Origin: VFKU01 sp964620045
GTDB lineage: Bacteria; Hydrogenedentota; Hydrogenedentia; Hydrogenedentales; GCA-2746185
DNA length: 64,000 nt
Assembly: GCA_964620045.1 (NCBI GenBank)
Contig: CAZUJL010000001.1
Coordinates: 533,389-597,388, forward strand
Direction of reading: 5' to 3'
The position numbers and the translations under genes were made by a program. Below, piece by piece: positions 36,973 through 45,891 of the stretch (positions are counted from its first letter, which is position 1; each line of letters begins with the position of its first letter). The notes below the pieces were generated by a model. It was given only the letters and a program-made list of their open reading frames with translations. It made no database searches and was not told the DNA's origin.

Positions 36973-39483
36973 CTAGTCGCGGAACATCCTATTTTCCAGA
37001 ACCACCAGTTCCCCTTCCAGCGTGGTCTCGGAAATGACGTCGCCGTCGTTGTCGTTGTCGAAGTCGCCAATAACCAGTTGGGTAAGGCCGCCGGTGTTGA
37101 AGTGGTAAGGCTGGCTGAAAGTACCGTCGCCCTGACCCGCTGCGATCGCCAGGCCGGTGCTCTCCGACCAAATGACCGCATCAGGGATGCCTTCTCCTGT
37201 GACGTCAACAGCATCGGCGTCCACATCGCCAAACAGGCTTCCTATCATCGCCTGAAATCCTGCAGAAAGTTCGAACATCCCTTTGGCATTCAGAATCAGC
37301 GAGTGGCCAAACAGGCGAGCTTGCTGCGGGAAAACCGACAAGTCGTTTAACGTCACGGACCCGGTGAACACATCGAGATCATCATCGGAGTCTAAATCGA
37401 CAACGGTTGTGGAAAGGACGATCCAGGGCACATTAATGTCCTGCACGTGCTGCAACGATCCGTCGCTCTGCCCGTAGAGGAGTGACACGATGGTTCGCTG
37501 TGCCCCATTTCCATTGCCAATCTGATCCCGGAACCGGACCATGTCAACACGGCCGTCGCCGTCAAAATCAGCGAATTCGTGCGGAAACCCGCCTTGCAAT
37601 ATGACGCCGCTCCCGCCAGGGAACACAGGGATTTCGGACGTTACAGCGGATTCGAAGGTGCGGTTGGGGCCGCCGGGCCGCACAATGAATTGATCCATTT
37701 CGCCTGCCCGCTGATTGGTGACAAGGTCTAGTAATCCGTCGCCCGTGATGTCCACCATACCGATCAGAAACTCATCGCCGATATTGGCGACGGTCACGAT
37801 CGGTTCAAACTCCATATTGCCCCGGCCATACGTCACGCGAATATCGCTGTTGAAAAACCAATACACCGAGTCGAGCTCGCCGTCCGCATCCAGATCGACC
37901 GCGCCTTCAAATGAAAAGTCGGGCGCGTCGGAGATTTGAATCAACGGCAGTGTGCGCAGATCGGCGTCGCCATAGTTGCGCAAAATACCCAGGTAGCGTT
38001 GGGCGCTTCCACCGAAGAAATCGATATCGTTGTCTACGTCTAAATCGATGGTCTGGTCAATGCGCACGCCGTTCAACGGAATGCGGGTTTCCGGCGAGAA
38101 AGTCCCATCTCCATTGCCCAACAGTAGACTTAAGTCGCCAGAGTCGGTGCTGTTTCTGATAACCAAATCAAGGTTGCCGTCATTGTCGACGTCGAACGGT
38201 TCGGTTGTATGGTTTCCGGGGCGCGGCCTATTGGTAAGCAGATCTCCCTCTGGATCCATCTCAATGAGCGCCGGCGATTCCTCCCGAAACGTGCCGTCGC
38301 CGTTCCCAAAATAAAACCGGAGAAAAGGTGCTCCGTCCGTCACGGTGATGAGCAAATCGAGGTTGCCGTCGCGATCGGCATCCATCGTCAGCGCGCGATT
38401 GGATGTGATTGCATCAATGACCTGTAGTGCTGGGCTGAACGTCCCGTCGCCGATCCCCATCGCCAGAGCCAACACCGGCTCCGCGGTTCCGCGCCGGGTC
38501 GCCCGCCCACCCGTGATCACCAAATCGGGGATCGTATCGTCATTAAAGTCGGCGACGGCCAAAATGTCCGCGCCAACGAGCGCAGGCTCCACGGCGGAGG
38601 CCAATGCCGCGCCAAACGTGCCGTCTCCCGTTCCCAGAAATGCAAGAATACCCTCGTCGTTTGACCAGCCTGCGATGTCCACATTCCCGTCACCATTCAT
38701 ATCGGCCGGTGCCGCCAGTACGTCTCCCGAAACATCGATTTCGTCCACCATGGCGCCAAACGTGCCATCCCCATTGGACAGTGCAATCGCCACACCGTTG
38801 ACGTAATAGAAAAGAATGTCGTCGAAGCCGTCGAGATTGAGATCTTCCCCGTATAACGTGCCGAAATTGGAAGGCGACTGAACGTCGGCCGCCGGCTCGA
38901 AGCTTCCATTACCCTGATTGACGAGCGGCAGAATCTCGCCCGTTGAGTACCCCAACGACAACAGATCCTCAAAGCCGTCGCCGTTGATGTCCGCCCCGGC
39001 GATATCAGTGGTCACATCTGCAATCCCGACCAACCCCAGCAACTCGGCCTCCGCAAAGGTGTTGTCGCCGTTGCCGCGCAGAAGCGACCAGTCGTATGAC
39101 AAAGAACCACGTGTATCGAAGTAAAGGAACGATACAATGTCGAGATTACCGTCGCCGTCGAAATCAGCAATCGCGCTGTTCTCGCCGATGCCTGGCAATG
39201 TCTCCGGACCAAAGATGTCGGTCTCTGATCCCGGCGCCAAATGCAACGCAGAATCTTCCCCGCCAACCCGTTCCTCGTAAAAAAATTCCGGTAACCCATC
39301 GTCATTGAAGTCCGCCAACTGCATATCGCCCGTGCCATAGATGCGCATCTGCGTACCGACGAACATCAGCGGACCCGAAAACAGCGCCGCATCGGGACCG
39401 GACGCGCCACCTCCGCCTCTCCCGCTGCCGCAACCTGTTAGCCCGAAAGCGGTTATCAGCAGTGCGATTCCGGCCCGTCGCAT
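36973..39483 (-). CDS. FG-GAP/VCBS-repeat lipoprotein
   Basis: 836 residues from the ATG at 39483 (GGAG 7 nt upstream; an ATG two codons earlier is too near it). A lipobox LTGC puts the lipidated Cys at 18, followed by a Gly-rich linker. The body is about a dozen FG-GAP/VCBS repeats with Ca-binding DxDGDGxxD loops (DFDGDGNLDIV, DLDADGELDSV), forming beta-propellers. It is a surface or periplasmic protein of unknown ligand. The DNA is visibly less G+C-rich than its neighbours, which hints at transfer or different selection. Its promoter carries a perfect palindrome. Confidence 0.85.
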   Translation of the reverse strand: MRRAGIALLITAFGLTGCGSGRGGGGASGPDAALFSGPLMFVGTQMRIYGTGDMQLADFNDDGLPEFFYEERVGGEDSALHLAPGSETDIFGPETLPGIGENSAIADFDGDGNLDIVSFLYFDTRGSLSYDWSLLRGNGDNTFAEAELLGLVGIADVTTDIAGADINGDGFEDLLSLGYSTGEILPLVNQGNGSFEPAADVQSPSNFGTLYGEDLNLDGFDDILFYYVNGVAIALSNGDGTFGAMVDEIDVSGDVLAAPADMNGDGNVDIAGWSNDEGILAFLGTGDGTFGAALASAVEPALVGADILAVADFNDDTIPDLVITGGRATRRGTAEPVLALAMGIGDGTFSPALQVIDAITSNRALTMDADRDGNLDLLITVTDGAPFLRFYFGNGDGTFREESPALIEMDPEGDLLTNRPRPGNHTTEPFDVDNDGNLDLVIRNSTDSGDLSLLLGNGDGTFSPETRIPLNGVRIDQTIDLDVDNDIDFFGGSAQRYLGILRNYGDADLRTLPLIQISDAPDFSFEGAVDLDADGELDSVYWFFNSDIRVTYGRGNMEFEPIVTVANIGDEFLIGMVDITGDGLLDLVTNQRAGEMDQFIVRPGGPNRTFESAVTSEIPVFPGGSGVILQGGFPHEFADFDGDGRVDMVRFRDQIGNGNGAQRTIVSLLYGQSDGSLQHVQDINVPWIVLSTTVVDLDSDDDLDVFTGSVTLNDLSVFPQQARLFGHSLILNAKGMFELSAGFQAMIGSLFGDVDADAVDVTGEGIPDAVIWSESTGLAIAAGQGDGTFSQPYHFNTGGLTQLVIGDFDNDNDGDVISETTLEGELVVLENRMFRD

Positions 39484-39806
39484 GGTCATTCTCCAATTTC
39501 GTATAAGCGTAAAATACAATATAACGCTTATACATTAATGTCAAGGCTGCGAACAGAGCCTCGCGCAGAGCCGGAATACTGGCTAACTTTCCAAATGGTT
39601 CCCGATTACTCCCACGGAAAATCTTGCCCACCTTGTTTCGCACGGCGCGGATTTGTGGCAAACGGTTCGAATCTCCAAGTCCATCAGCGCTGTCCACCAA
39701 ATCACCCTTGTCTAGCAACCGCTCCACTCCGCGCCGGAGTGCAACAAGCCGCAGCATATATAGGAAGAGAGACACTTCGGGCGCGGGTGTCGCCGCGCAG
39801 GGGTGG
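39484..39806. other. Lower-G+C intergenic region between pncB and the FG-GAP gene
   Basis: 323 nt. The left end holds the FG-GAP promoter and palindrome (listed). The remainder, about 39550-39800, is open on the minus strand, but the translation (for example GNREP-like basic segments) matches nothing I recognise and no start with a ribosome site stands out. It may contain the pncB 3' region or a decayed gene. Confidence 0.4.
39501..39544 (-). promoter_or_regulatory. Promoter with flanking operator palindrome for the FG-GAP gene
   Basis: On the minus strand, TTGACA (39544-39539) is followed after 17 nt by TATTGT. A perfect 10-bp inverted repeat, GTATAAGCGT (39501-39510) and ACGCTTATAC (39524-39533), separated by 13 nt, brackets the -10. 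The size and placement suit a dimeric repressor. Confidence 0.6.
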
Positions 39807-41282
39807 TCAGGCGCCGGTGCTGCCCAGCGACTGGATGAGACTCGCCTTGGTGGCGCCAAGCTGCGCGGAGAGCTGGACGTTGTAGATTTCGGGATTGCGC
39901 AGGCGCTTGTACTCTTCGGGAATGGCGGCGATTTGGTCCAGCGCGCGTTTGCGCAAAGCGTGGATATCGGGCGCGGGTGCAGTGGCACGGCCGTTTTCGA
40001 AAACGGTCTGCAGGATATCCTCAGCCCGCGCGGTGCCGCGCAGCGACGTGGGCAAGTGCGGCAGGGCGCGCTGGCGGGTGGGAATGGTGCCGGAATCAGG
40101 CCGGGTCTCGTCTACGTCGAAAAGCACATCGCCAATCGGCTCGTTGCGATCGTTGTAATAGCGGACAAGATTTTTGCGGCTGGGATCGGTGGCCTTCGAC
40201 ATGTTCGACGATATTTTTATTTTCGACTGCCACTCTCCCCCACTCTGGATGGCAACGAGTTTATAGACGCCGTTCAGCGCGGGGCTGTCGTGCGAGGTAA
40301 TCAAATGCGTGCCGACGCCCCAGGCATTGATCTTCGCGCCTTGACGCTTGAGGTCGGCGATGAGGTCTTCTTCGAGATCGTTCGAGGCCACGATCAGCGG
40401 ATCGTCGAAGCCGGCATCGACCATTTTCCGGTGCGCGATCTTGCTGAGCTTGGCCAGATCGCCCGAATCAAGCCGAATCGCCGGACGCACCTCCACCCCG
40501 CCCTCGCGCATTTCGCGGAACACGCGGATGGCGTTGGGCACGCCGCTCTCGATCGTGTCGTAAGTATCGACCAGCAAAATCGGATTCTGCGGATAAAGCT
40601 TCGTAAACGCGCGGAAGGCGTCCAGCTCATTCTCGAAACTCATGACCCAGGAGTGCGCGTGGGTGCCCGCGACGGGAACACCGTACACTTTGCCGGCAAG
40701 CACATTGGAGCTGGAGCCGCACCCGCCGATGTAGGCCGCGCGCGAACCACTCAGGCCGCCGTCGGGCCCGTGTGCGCGGCGCAGGCCGAACTCCAGCACC
40801 GGTTCGCCCTGCGCGGCAAGACAAATGCGCGCGGCCTTCGTCGCGATCAGGGTCTGGTAGTTCATGAAATTCAGCAGCGCGGTTTCAATGAGCTGCGCTT
40901 CGACGATGGACGCCTCGATCTGTACGATCGGTTCGTGCGGAAAAATCAGCGTGCCTTCGGGAACCGCGCGGACCGTGGCGCGCGGACGAAATGCGCGCAG
41001 GAAATCGAGCGTGGCGTCGTCAAAACGCTTCAACGACTTCAGGTACGCGATATCGTCGTCCAGAAACTGCAGATGCGTCAGATAATCCAGAAATGGCTGC
41101 AACCCTGCGCACACGGCGAAGCCGGAATTGGGCGGCAACGACCGGAAGAAGTATTCGAAGCAAACGCGCGTGTCGGCGCGGCCTTCCTTCAGATAGCCGG
41201 CGATCATGGTGAGCTGGTAGAAGTCAGTCAGCAGCGCGAGGCCCTGGCGATCGTACCAGGGCTGATTGCCGCCGGGCATCAT
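39807..41282 (-). CDS. pncB: Nicotinate phosphoribosyltransferase
   Basis: 491 residues from the ATG at 41282, which overlaps the pncA stop (ATGA); the longer open frame upstream is a shadow. It converts nicotinate and PRPP to nicotinate mononucleotide. LTDFYQLTMIAGY, EFGLRRAHGPDGG, GVPVAGTHAHSWVMSF and RLDSGDLAKLS are typical of the family. With pncA it makes a two-step route from nicotinamide to the Preiss-Handler pathway for NAD. Confidence 0.93.
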   Translation of the reverse strand: MMPGGNQPWYDRQGLALLTDFYQLTMIAGYLKEGRADTRVCFEYFFRSLPPNSGFAVCAGLQPFLDYLTHLQFLDDDIAYLKSLKRFDDATLDFLRAFRPRATVRAVPEGTLIFPHEPIVQIEASIVEAQLIETALLNFMNYQTLIATKAARICLAAQGEPVLEFGLRRAHGPDGGLSGSRAAYIGGCGSSSNVLAGKVYGVPVAGTHAHSWVMSFENELDAFRAFTKLYPQNPILLVDTYDTIESGVPNAIRVFREMREGGVEVRPAIRLDSGDLAKLSKIAHRKMVDAGFDDPLIVASNDLEEDLIADLKRQGAKINAWGVGTHLITSHDSPALNGVYKLVAIQSGGEWQSKIKISSNMSKATDPSRKNLVRYYNDRNEPIGDVLFDVDETRPDSGTIPTRQRALPHLPTSLRGTARAEDILQTVFENGRATAPAPDIHALRKRALDQIAAIPEEYKRLRNPEIYNVQLSAQLGATKASLIQSLGSTGA

Positions 41283-41854
41283 GCGAATTCTTTCGACGTC
41301 ACCAGGTGCGCGCCGGCTTCCTTCATCGTTTCGAGGGCGGTAGCGGTTGAACCAAGCGGGACATCGATGCCGCGACACGCGTCCGTGATCACGACGACGT
41401 CGTATCCGAGCTTGCGCGCGTCCAGTGTGGTGTGTTTGACGCAGTAATCGGTGGCCATCCCGGCCAGGAAAATGCGCCGCACGCCCCAGCGCTGCAGCCG
41501 TGAATCCAGATCGGTGCCTTCGAAGCCGCTGTACGCCTCTTTGTCCGGATGCACGCCCTTGCTGACGATGGCCGCCGCGAGCCCCGTGCGCAAGTCGGGA
41601 TGAAACTCCGCGCCCGGCGTGTCCTGCACGCAGTGCTCGGGCCAACTCTTGTCGACGAACTGTGGGGCGTCGTCGAAACTGATGTGATCGAAGGGATGCC
41701 AGTCGCGTGTAAACACGACGCGATCGAAGTGCGGCATGATGCGATTGACGATAGGGACGACGCGGTGACCGTCCTTCACCGGCAACGCGCCCCCGGGGCA
41801 AAAATCATTCTGCACGTCGACTACGATGAGGGCGTCGGTGGGCTCGGTGGTCAT
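41279..41854 (-). CDS. pncA: Nicotinamidase
   Basis: 191 residues from the ATG at 41854; a TTG at 41872 is less likely. This isochorismatase-fold enzyme hydrolyses nicotinamide to nicotinate. VVDVQNDFCPGG holds the catalytic Asp, DWHPFDHISF the metal His residues, and the nucleophile is the Cys in MATDYCVKHT. It is translationally coupled to pncB. No strong ribosome site is seen before the ATG. Confidence 0.93.
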   Translation of the reverse strand: MTTEPTDALIVVDVQNDFCPGGALPVKDGHRVVPIVNRIMPHFDRVVFTRDWHPFDHISFDDAPQFVDKSWPEHCVQDTPGAEFHPDLRTGLAAAIVSKGVHPDKEAYSGFEGTDLDSRLQRWGVRRIFLAGMATDYCVKHTTLDARKLGYDVVVITDACRGIDVPLGSTATALETMKEAGAHLVTSKEFA

Positions 41855-41870
41855 GGGACACAATTCTAGC

Positions 41871-41908
41871 AAAAAAGAAAGGCGGCCCTAAGCACGCTTA
41901 GGGCCGCC
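41871..41908 (-). terminator. Rho-independent terminator of ilvB
   Basis: A perfect 12-bp stem (GGCGGCCCTAAG 41881-41892, CTTAGGGCCGCC 41897-41908) has a CACG loop. The minus strand continues with TTTCTTTTTT. Confidence 0.88.
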
Positions 41909-41920
41909 CCGATTGACGAT

Positions 41921-43768
41921 TTAGAACATCGAGGTGTCGCCGGTTTTGGACGCGCTGGGCGGCGGGGTCTCGCGCGGCGTGATGTAATCGCCCACAAGCA
42001 TGTCTTTGTAACTTTTCCCGGGGCCGACCATCGGCATCACCATCGCAAACTTGTCGATCATGACTTCAAGGAACGCGGGCCCGGGGAAATTCACGAAGTC
42101 CTCCAGCGCTTTCTGCAGCTTGTTGCGCTCGCTCACGCGCTTGGCGAACTTGTAGCCGTCGGCCTCGGCGGCTTTCACGAAATCCTTCTGGTGCAGCGAC
42201 TTGTCGGTGCCGGAGTAGCGCTCGTCGAACATCAGCGTCTGCCACTGGCGCACCATGCCGTCGCCGAGGTTGTTCAGCAGCAGCACCTTCACGGGGATGC
42301 CGTAGGTCGTGCAGGTTTCCAGATCGCCGAGGTTCATGCGGATCGAACCGTCGCCGTCAACGTCGATGACAAGCTTGTCCGGGCACGCGAGCTGCGCGCC
42401 GATGGCCGCCGGCAAGCCGAAGCCCATCGTGCCCATCGAGCCCGACGTAAGCCACGTGCGCGGATTCTTGAAGTCGAAGTACTGCGCGGCCCACATCTGG
42501 TGCTGGCCGACGCCGGTGCTCACGATCGCCTCGCCCTTGGTGATCTTGTTGAGCACCTCGATCACTTCCTGCGGCTGGATGTCTCCGTCGCGCTTGTAAT
42601 TGAACGCGTGCCGTTTCTTCAGCGCGGCAACATGGTCGTGCCAGGGTTTAAACGATTTCTTGAAGCCTTTTCCGAAGTCGATCAGCTCGCGCAGTGTGCG
42701 CTTGCAGTCGGCCGTGTGCGCCCAGGTGACCTTTTTCACTTTGCCGATTTCGGCCGCATCGATATCGAGGTGCGCAATATTCCGCGCGTTCGGCGCGAAC
42801 TCGTGCACTTTGCCCGCAACGCGGTCGTCGAAACGCGAACCCACGGCGATCAGGAAGTCGCAATCCTCGACGGCGTAGTTGGCATAGGCCGCACCGTGCA
42901 TGCCGAGCATGTGGAGGCAATTCGCTTCGGTCGTATCAAGCGCGCCGATGCCGAGCAGCGTGGTGACGCCCGGCAGGCCGAATTTTGTGCAGAACTCGCG
43001 CAGTTCTTCAGCCGCGTTGCCGCCAATCGCGCCGCCGCCCGCATACACCAGCGGGCGCTCGGACTGGGCAAGCATCTGGAAGAAGCGATCCGCCATATCC
43101 TTCGAAAGCTTCACCGCATCGCTTTCGGCCTTGCGCTCGTCATAGCCGCGGAATTCGACCAGGCCTTCGCCGCGGAAGATGCCAAGGTGCTGCTGCACGT
43201 CCTTCGGAACGTCGATCACGACAGGGCCGGGGCGTCCGCTCCGCGCAATGTCGAACGCCGAGCGCACGGTGGCTTCGAGCTGCGACTCGTCTTTCACGAG
43301 GAACACGTGCTTGGCACACGAGGTCATAATGTTGAAGATTGGCGCTTCCTGGAACGCGTCCTGCCCGATGGCCGCGCGCGGCACCTGGCCGGAGATCATG
43401 ATCATTGGGATGGAGTCGGCCATGCAGTCGCGCACCGGGGTGACGCAGTTCGTGGCGCCGGGACCGGAGGTCACAAGGCACACGCCGACGCGGCCGGAGG
43501 CGCGAGAGTACCCCGCGGCCATGAAGCCCGCGCCCTGTTCGTTCGCCGGCACAACAAGGTTAATCTGCTCCTTCTTGCCATGCGACGCGTTCCATTTGAA
43601 GATGGCGTCGTAGGTCGGAAGGATCGCGCCGCCGCTGTAGCCGAAGATCGTGTCCACGCCTTCGTCGGCGAGTACCTGGATGATCATGTCGGCGCCGTCC
43701 ATTTGCTTGCCGGCCATGGAGTGGCTGCTTTTCTCGTGCAATTTCGCGGGCTTTCGTGCTGTCGCCAT
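41921..43768 (-). CDS. ilvB: Acetolactate synthase large subunit
   Basis: 615 residues. It condenses pyruvate (or with 2-oxobutyrate) to acetohydroxyacids, the first step of branched-chain amino acid synthesis, with TPP, FAD and Mg. The N-terminal part has FGYSGGAILPTYDA (GYPGGA is commoner). The TPP site is GDGSIRMNLGDLETC and continues to LLNNLGDGMVRQWQ, with GQHQMWAAQYF upstream. CAGGAGAGA precedes the ATG. No small-subunit gene (ilvN) is next to it. It has its own terminator. Confidence 0.93.
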   Translation of the reverse strand: MATARKPAKLHEKSSHSMAGKQMDGADMIIQVLADEGVDTIFGYSGGAILPTYDAIFKWNASHGKKEQINLVVPANEQGAGFMAAGYSRASGRVGVCLVTSGPGATNCVTPVRDCMADSIPMIMISGQVPRAAIGQDAFQEAPIFNIMTSCAKHVFLVKDESQLEATVRSAFDIARSGRPGPVVIDVPKDVQQHLGIFRGEGLVEFRGYDERKAESDAVKLSKDMADRFFQMLAQSERPLVYAGGGAIGGNAAEELREFCTKFGLPGVTTLLGIGALDTTEANCLHMLGMHGAAYANYAVEDCDFLIAVGSRFDDRVAGKVHEFAPNARNIAHLDIDAAEIGKVKKVTWAHTADCKRTLRELIDFGKGFKKSFKPWHDHVAALKKRHAFNYKRDGDIQPQEVIEVLNKITKGEAIVSTGVGQHQMWAAQYFDFKNPRTWLTSGSMGTMGFGLPAAIGAQLACPDKLVIDVDGDGSIRMNLGDLETCTTYGIPVKVLLLNNLGDGMVRQWQTLMFDERYSGTDKSLHQKDFVKAAEADGYKFAKRVSERNKLQKALEDFVNFPGPAFLEVMIDKFAMVMPMVGPGKSYKDMLVGDYITPRETPPPSASKTGDTSMF

Positions 43769-43815
43769 GACTATCTCTCCTGAACGACTCGAAGGTCGCT
43801 GATCATCGTATCGGC

Positions 43816-43833
43816 GATGGGTCCAAACCCATC
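43816..43833 (-). other. Small hairpin in the ilvB leader
   Basis: GATGGGT (43816-43822) and ACCCATC (43827-43833) pair perfectly around CCAA. No leucine/valine-rich leader peptide is present, so classical attenuation is not supported. Confidence 0.35.
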
Positions 43834-43861
43834 CTACGCTGCCTGTGTTTCCATAAAGTAA

Positions 43862-43887
43862 GAGCGCCGCCTAACCTGGCGGCGCTC
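43862..43887 (-). terminator. Probable terminator of rpsA
   Basis: GAGCGCCGCC (43862-43871) pairs perfectly with GGCGGCGCTC (43878-43887), with a 6-nt loop. The minus-strand sequence after it (TTACTTTATGG) is only moderately T-rich. Confidence 0.55.
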
Positions 43888-43916
43888 CGTGGATTCGTTA
43901 GTACTGGTACTTATGC

Positions 43917-45758
43917 TTACTGGCCCGGAGCGTCCGTCTTGGAGGGTCCTACACCCTCGCCTGGTTTTACCTGCTTTTCCGAAGCACGGACCGCCGCCAT
44001 CATTTCGTTGGCCGCATCGGCAAGCGTGCCGCCGGCGCTGAGCATCGAGGCCGGAAGGGCGTCGCCCACCGCGTCGCGAATGCTGACCGGGGTGTCGTCA
44101 CCGCTCTTGCCATACTGCTCGCGCAGCTTCACTTCCTCATTTTCCTTGAACGCACGGATGCTGAGGCCGATCTTCCGCTCGACTGCGTCGATGCTGATGA
44201 CGCGCGCGGTGGCCTTCTCGCCAACCTTGAGCACATCTTCCGGCTTTTGCACATCGCGTGCGATTTCCGAGACGTGGATGAGGCCTTCGATGCCGCCCTT
44301 CAAGCGCGCGAACGCGCCGAACGACACGAGCTTGGCGATCTCGACTTCAAGGTCGACGCCGACGCGAATCTCGTCGATCAGCTTCTGCCACGGATCCGGC
44401 TGAAGCTGCTTGTACCCGACGCTGATCTTCTCGTGCGCGGGATCGATGGCAAGAATCTTGACCTCGATCTCCTGACCCTTCTCGAGAATCTCGGAGGGGT
44501 GATTGACCTTCTGCGTCCAGGAAAGGTCGCTGACGTGCAACAGCGCGTCGATGCCTTCTTCGATCTGGACAAACGCGCCGTAGTCGGCGAGGTTGCGCAC
44601 GGTGCCCTTCACAATGGTGCCGATCGGGTACTTGCGCTCGATCGCCATCCACGGGTTCGGCATCGTTTGCTTGATGCCGAGCGCGATCTTCTCTTCTTCC
44701 GGCGAAACGTTCAGCACCATCACGTCGATCGGCTGATCAAGCTGGACGACTTCGCTCGGGTGGCGCACGCGGCGGGTCCAGCTCATTTCAGAGACGTGGA
44801 CCATGCCCTCGATGCCTTCTTCAAGCTGCACAAACGCGCCGTAGTCCGTCATGCTGACAACCTTGCCATGCACGACCGTGCCGACCGGGTAGCGGCGCTC
44901 GACCGACTGCCACGGGTTCGGCGACTTCTGCTTCAGGCCAAGGCTGATGCGCTCGGACTCCGAATCGAAGTGCAGCACCATGACCTCGATCTTGTCGCCG
45001 ACCGAAACGACCTGCGAGGGGTGCTTCACGCGGCCCCACGACATGTCGGTCACGTGCAGGAGACCGTCGATACCGCCGACGTCGACGAACGCGCCGAAGT
45101 CGGTGATGTTCTTCACTTCGCCGCGGATAATCTTGCCGATTTCGATCGTCTTGAGGAGCTGTTCCTTCTCGCCCTTGCGCTGCTCTTCGAGGAGCTTGCG
45201 GCGGGAGACGACGACGTTGCGGCGGCGCTTGGTGAGCTTGATGATCTTCATTTCCATGGTCTGGCCGATGTAGCGATCGAGATCGCCGGTCGGACGCCAC
45301 GTGAGCTGGCTGGCGGGCATGAACGCGTCGATACCGATATCGACCTTGAGTCCGCCCTTGACGCGACGGACGATCTTGCCGTTGATGACGCCGTCCTTCT
45401 CGTAGATTTCCTGGATATGCGCCCAGTTACGAATACGATCGGCCTTCTGCTTCGAGAGGACCGGCATACCGTGTTCGTCTTCCGGCGCTTCAATGTAAAC
45501 ATTGATCTCGTCGCCGACCTTCAGGTCGCCGATGGAGCCGAATTCGTTAAGGTCAATCGCACCTTCGCTCTTGTAGCCGATGTCGACCAGCACGCGATCG
45601 GACGCGATTTCAACGACGCGACCTTTAACGACTTCACCCTCGCGGAAATCTTCCAGCGAGGCTTGGTACAGTGACGCGAGTTCCGCATCGGTAAATTCCT
45701 CGTCGCGGCCGAGATCGAAGGCCATGTCGAGGATATTGCCCTCTTGTTGATTTGACAT
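43917..45758 (-). CDS. rpsA: 30S ribosomal protein S1
   Basis: 613 residues with six S1 RNA-binding domains at about 39-103, 121-188, 207-276, 292-363, 379-450 and 464-536. Domains 3-6 carry the DFGAFV/DYGAFVQ and H-V-S motifs of the RNA-binding copies. The acidic 77-residue tail (GEGVGPSKTDAPGQ end) is longer than in short-form S1. S1 unfolds mRNA leaders on the 30S subunit. A leader with a 7-bp hairpin lies upstream. Confidence 0.96.
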   Translation of the reverse strand: MSNQQEGNILDMAFDLGRDEEFTDAELASLYQASLEDFREGEVVKGRVVEIASDRVLVDIGYKSEGAIDLNEFGSIGDLKVGDEINVYIEAPEDEHGMPVLSKQKADRIRNWAHIQEIYEKDGVINGKIVRRVKGGLKVDIGIDAFMPASQLTWRPTGDLDRYIGQTMEMKIIKLTKRRRNVVVSRRKLLEEQRKGEKEQLLKTIEIGKIIRGEVKNITDFGAFVDVGGIDGLLHVTDMSWGRVKHPSQVVSVGDKIEVMVLHFDSESERISLGLKQKSPNPWQSVERRYPVGTVVHGKVVSMTDYGAFVQLEEGIEGMVHVSEMSWTRRVRHPSEVVQLDQPIDVMVLNVSPEEEKIALGIKQTMPNPWMAIERKYPIGTIVKGTVRNLADYGAFVQIEEGIDALLHVSDLSWTQKVNHPSEILEKGQEIEVKILAIDPAHEKISVGYKQLQPDPWQKLIDEIRVGVDLEVEIAKLVSFGAFARLKGGIEGLIHVSEIARDVQKPEDVLKVGEKATARVISIDAVERKIGLSIRAFKENEEVKLREQYGKSGDDTPVSIRDAVGDALPASMLSAGGTLADAANEMMAAVRASEKQVKPGEGVGPSKTDAPGQ

Positions 45759-45790
45759 GAAACGGTGAAACCCTTCTTTTTATTGGGATT

Positions 45791-45809
45791 TATCCCGAAC
45801 AGCGGGATA
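45791..45809 (-). promoter_or_regulatory. Inverted repeat in the rpsA leader
   Basis: TATCCCG (45791-45797) and CGGGATA (45803-45809) form a perfect 7-bp stem 33 nt upstream of the ATG. S1 is often autogenously controlled through its leader, so this is a candidate site. Confidence 0.35.
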
Positions 45810-45816
45810 GCGAACC

Positions 45817-45846
45817 AGAGTAGCATTCGGCGGGACGGCCTTGCAA
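45817..45846 (-). promoter_or_regulatory. Candidate rpsA promoter
   Basis: On the minus strand, TTGCAA (45846-45841), an 18-nt spacer and TACTCT (45822-45817). Matches are moderate. Confidence 0.35.
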
Positions 45847-45891
45847 GCTTGTGGGTGCGCTGGACTTAGGGCTCCCAGCCTCTTTTCGGGC

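Noticed and set aside
39663..39674. GGTTCGAATCTC, resembling a tRNA T-loop
   Set aside because: The flanking bases cannot form a T-stem and no other tRNA arms are present.
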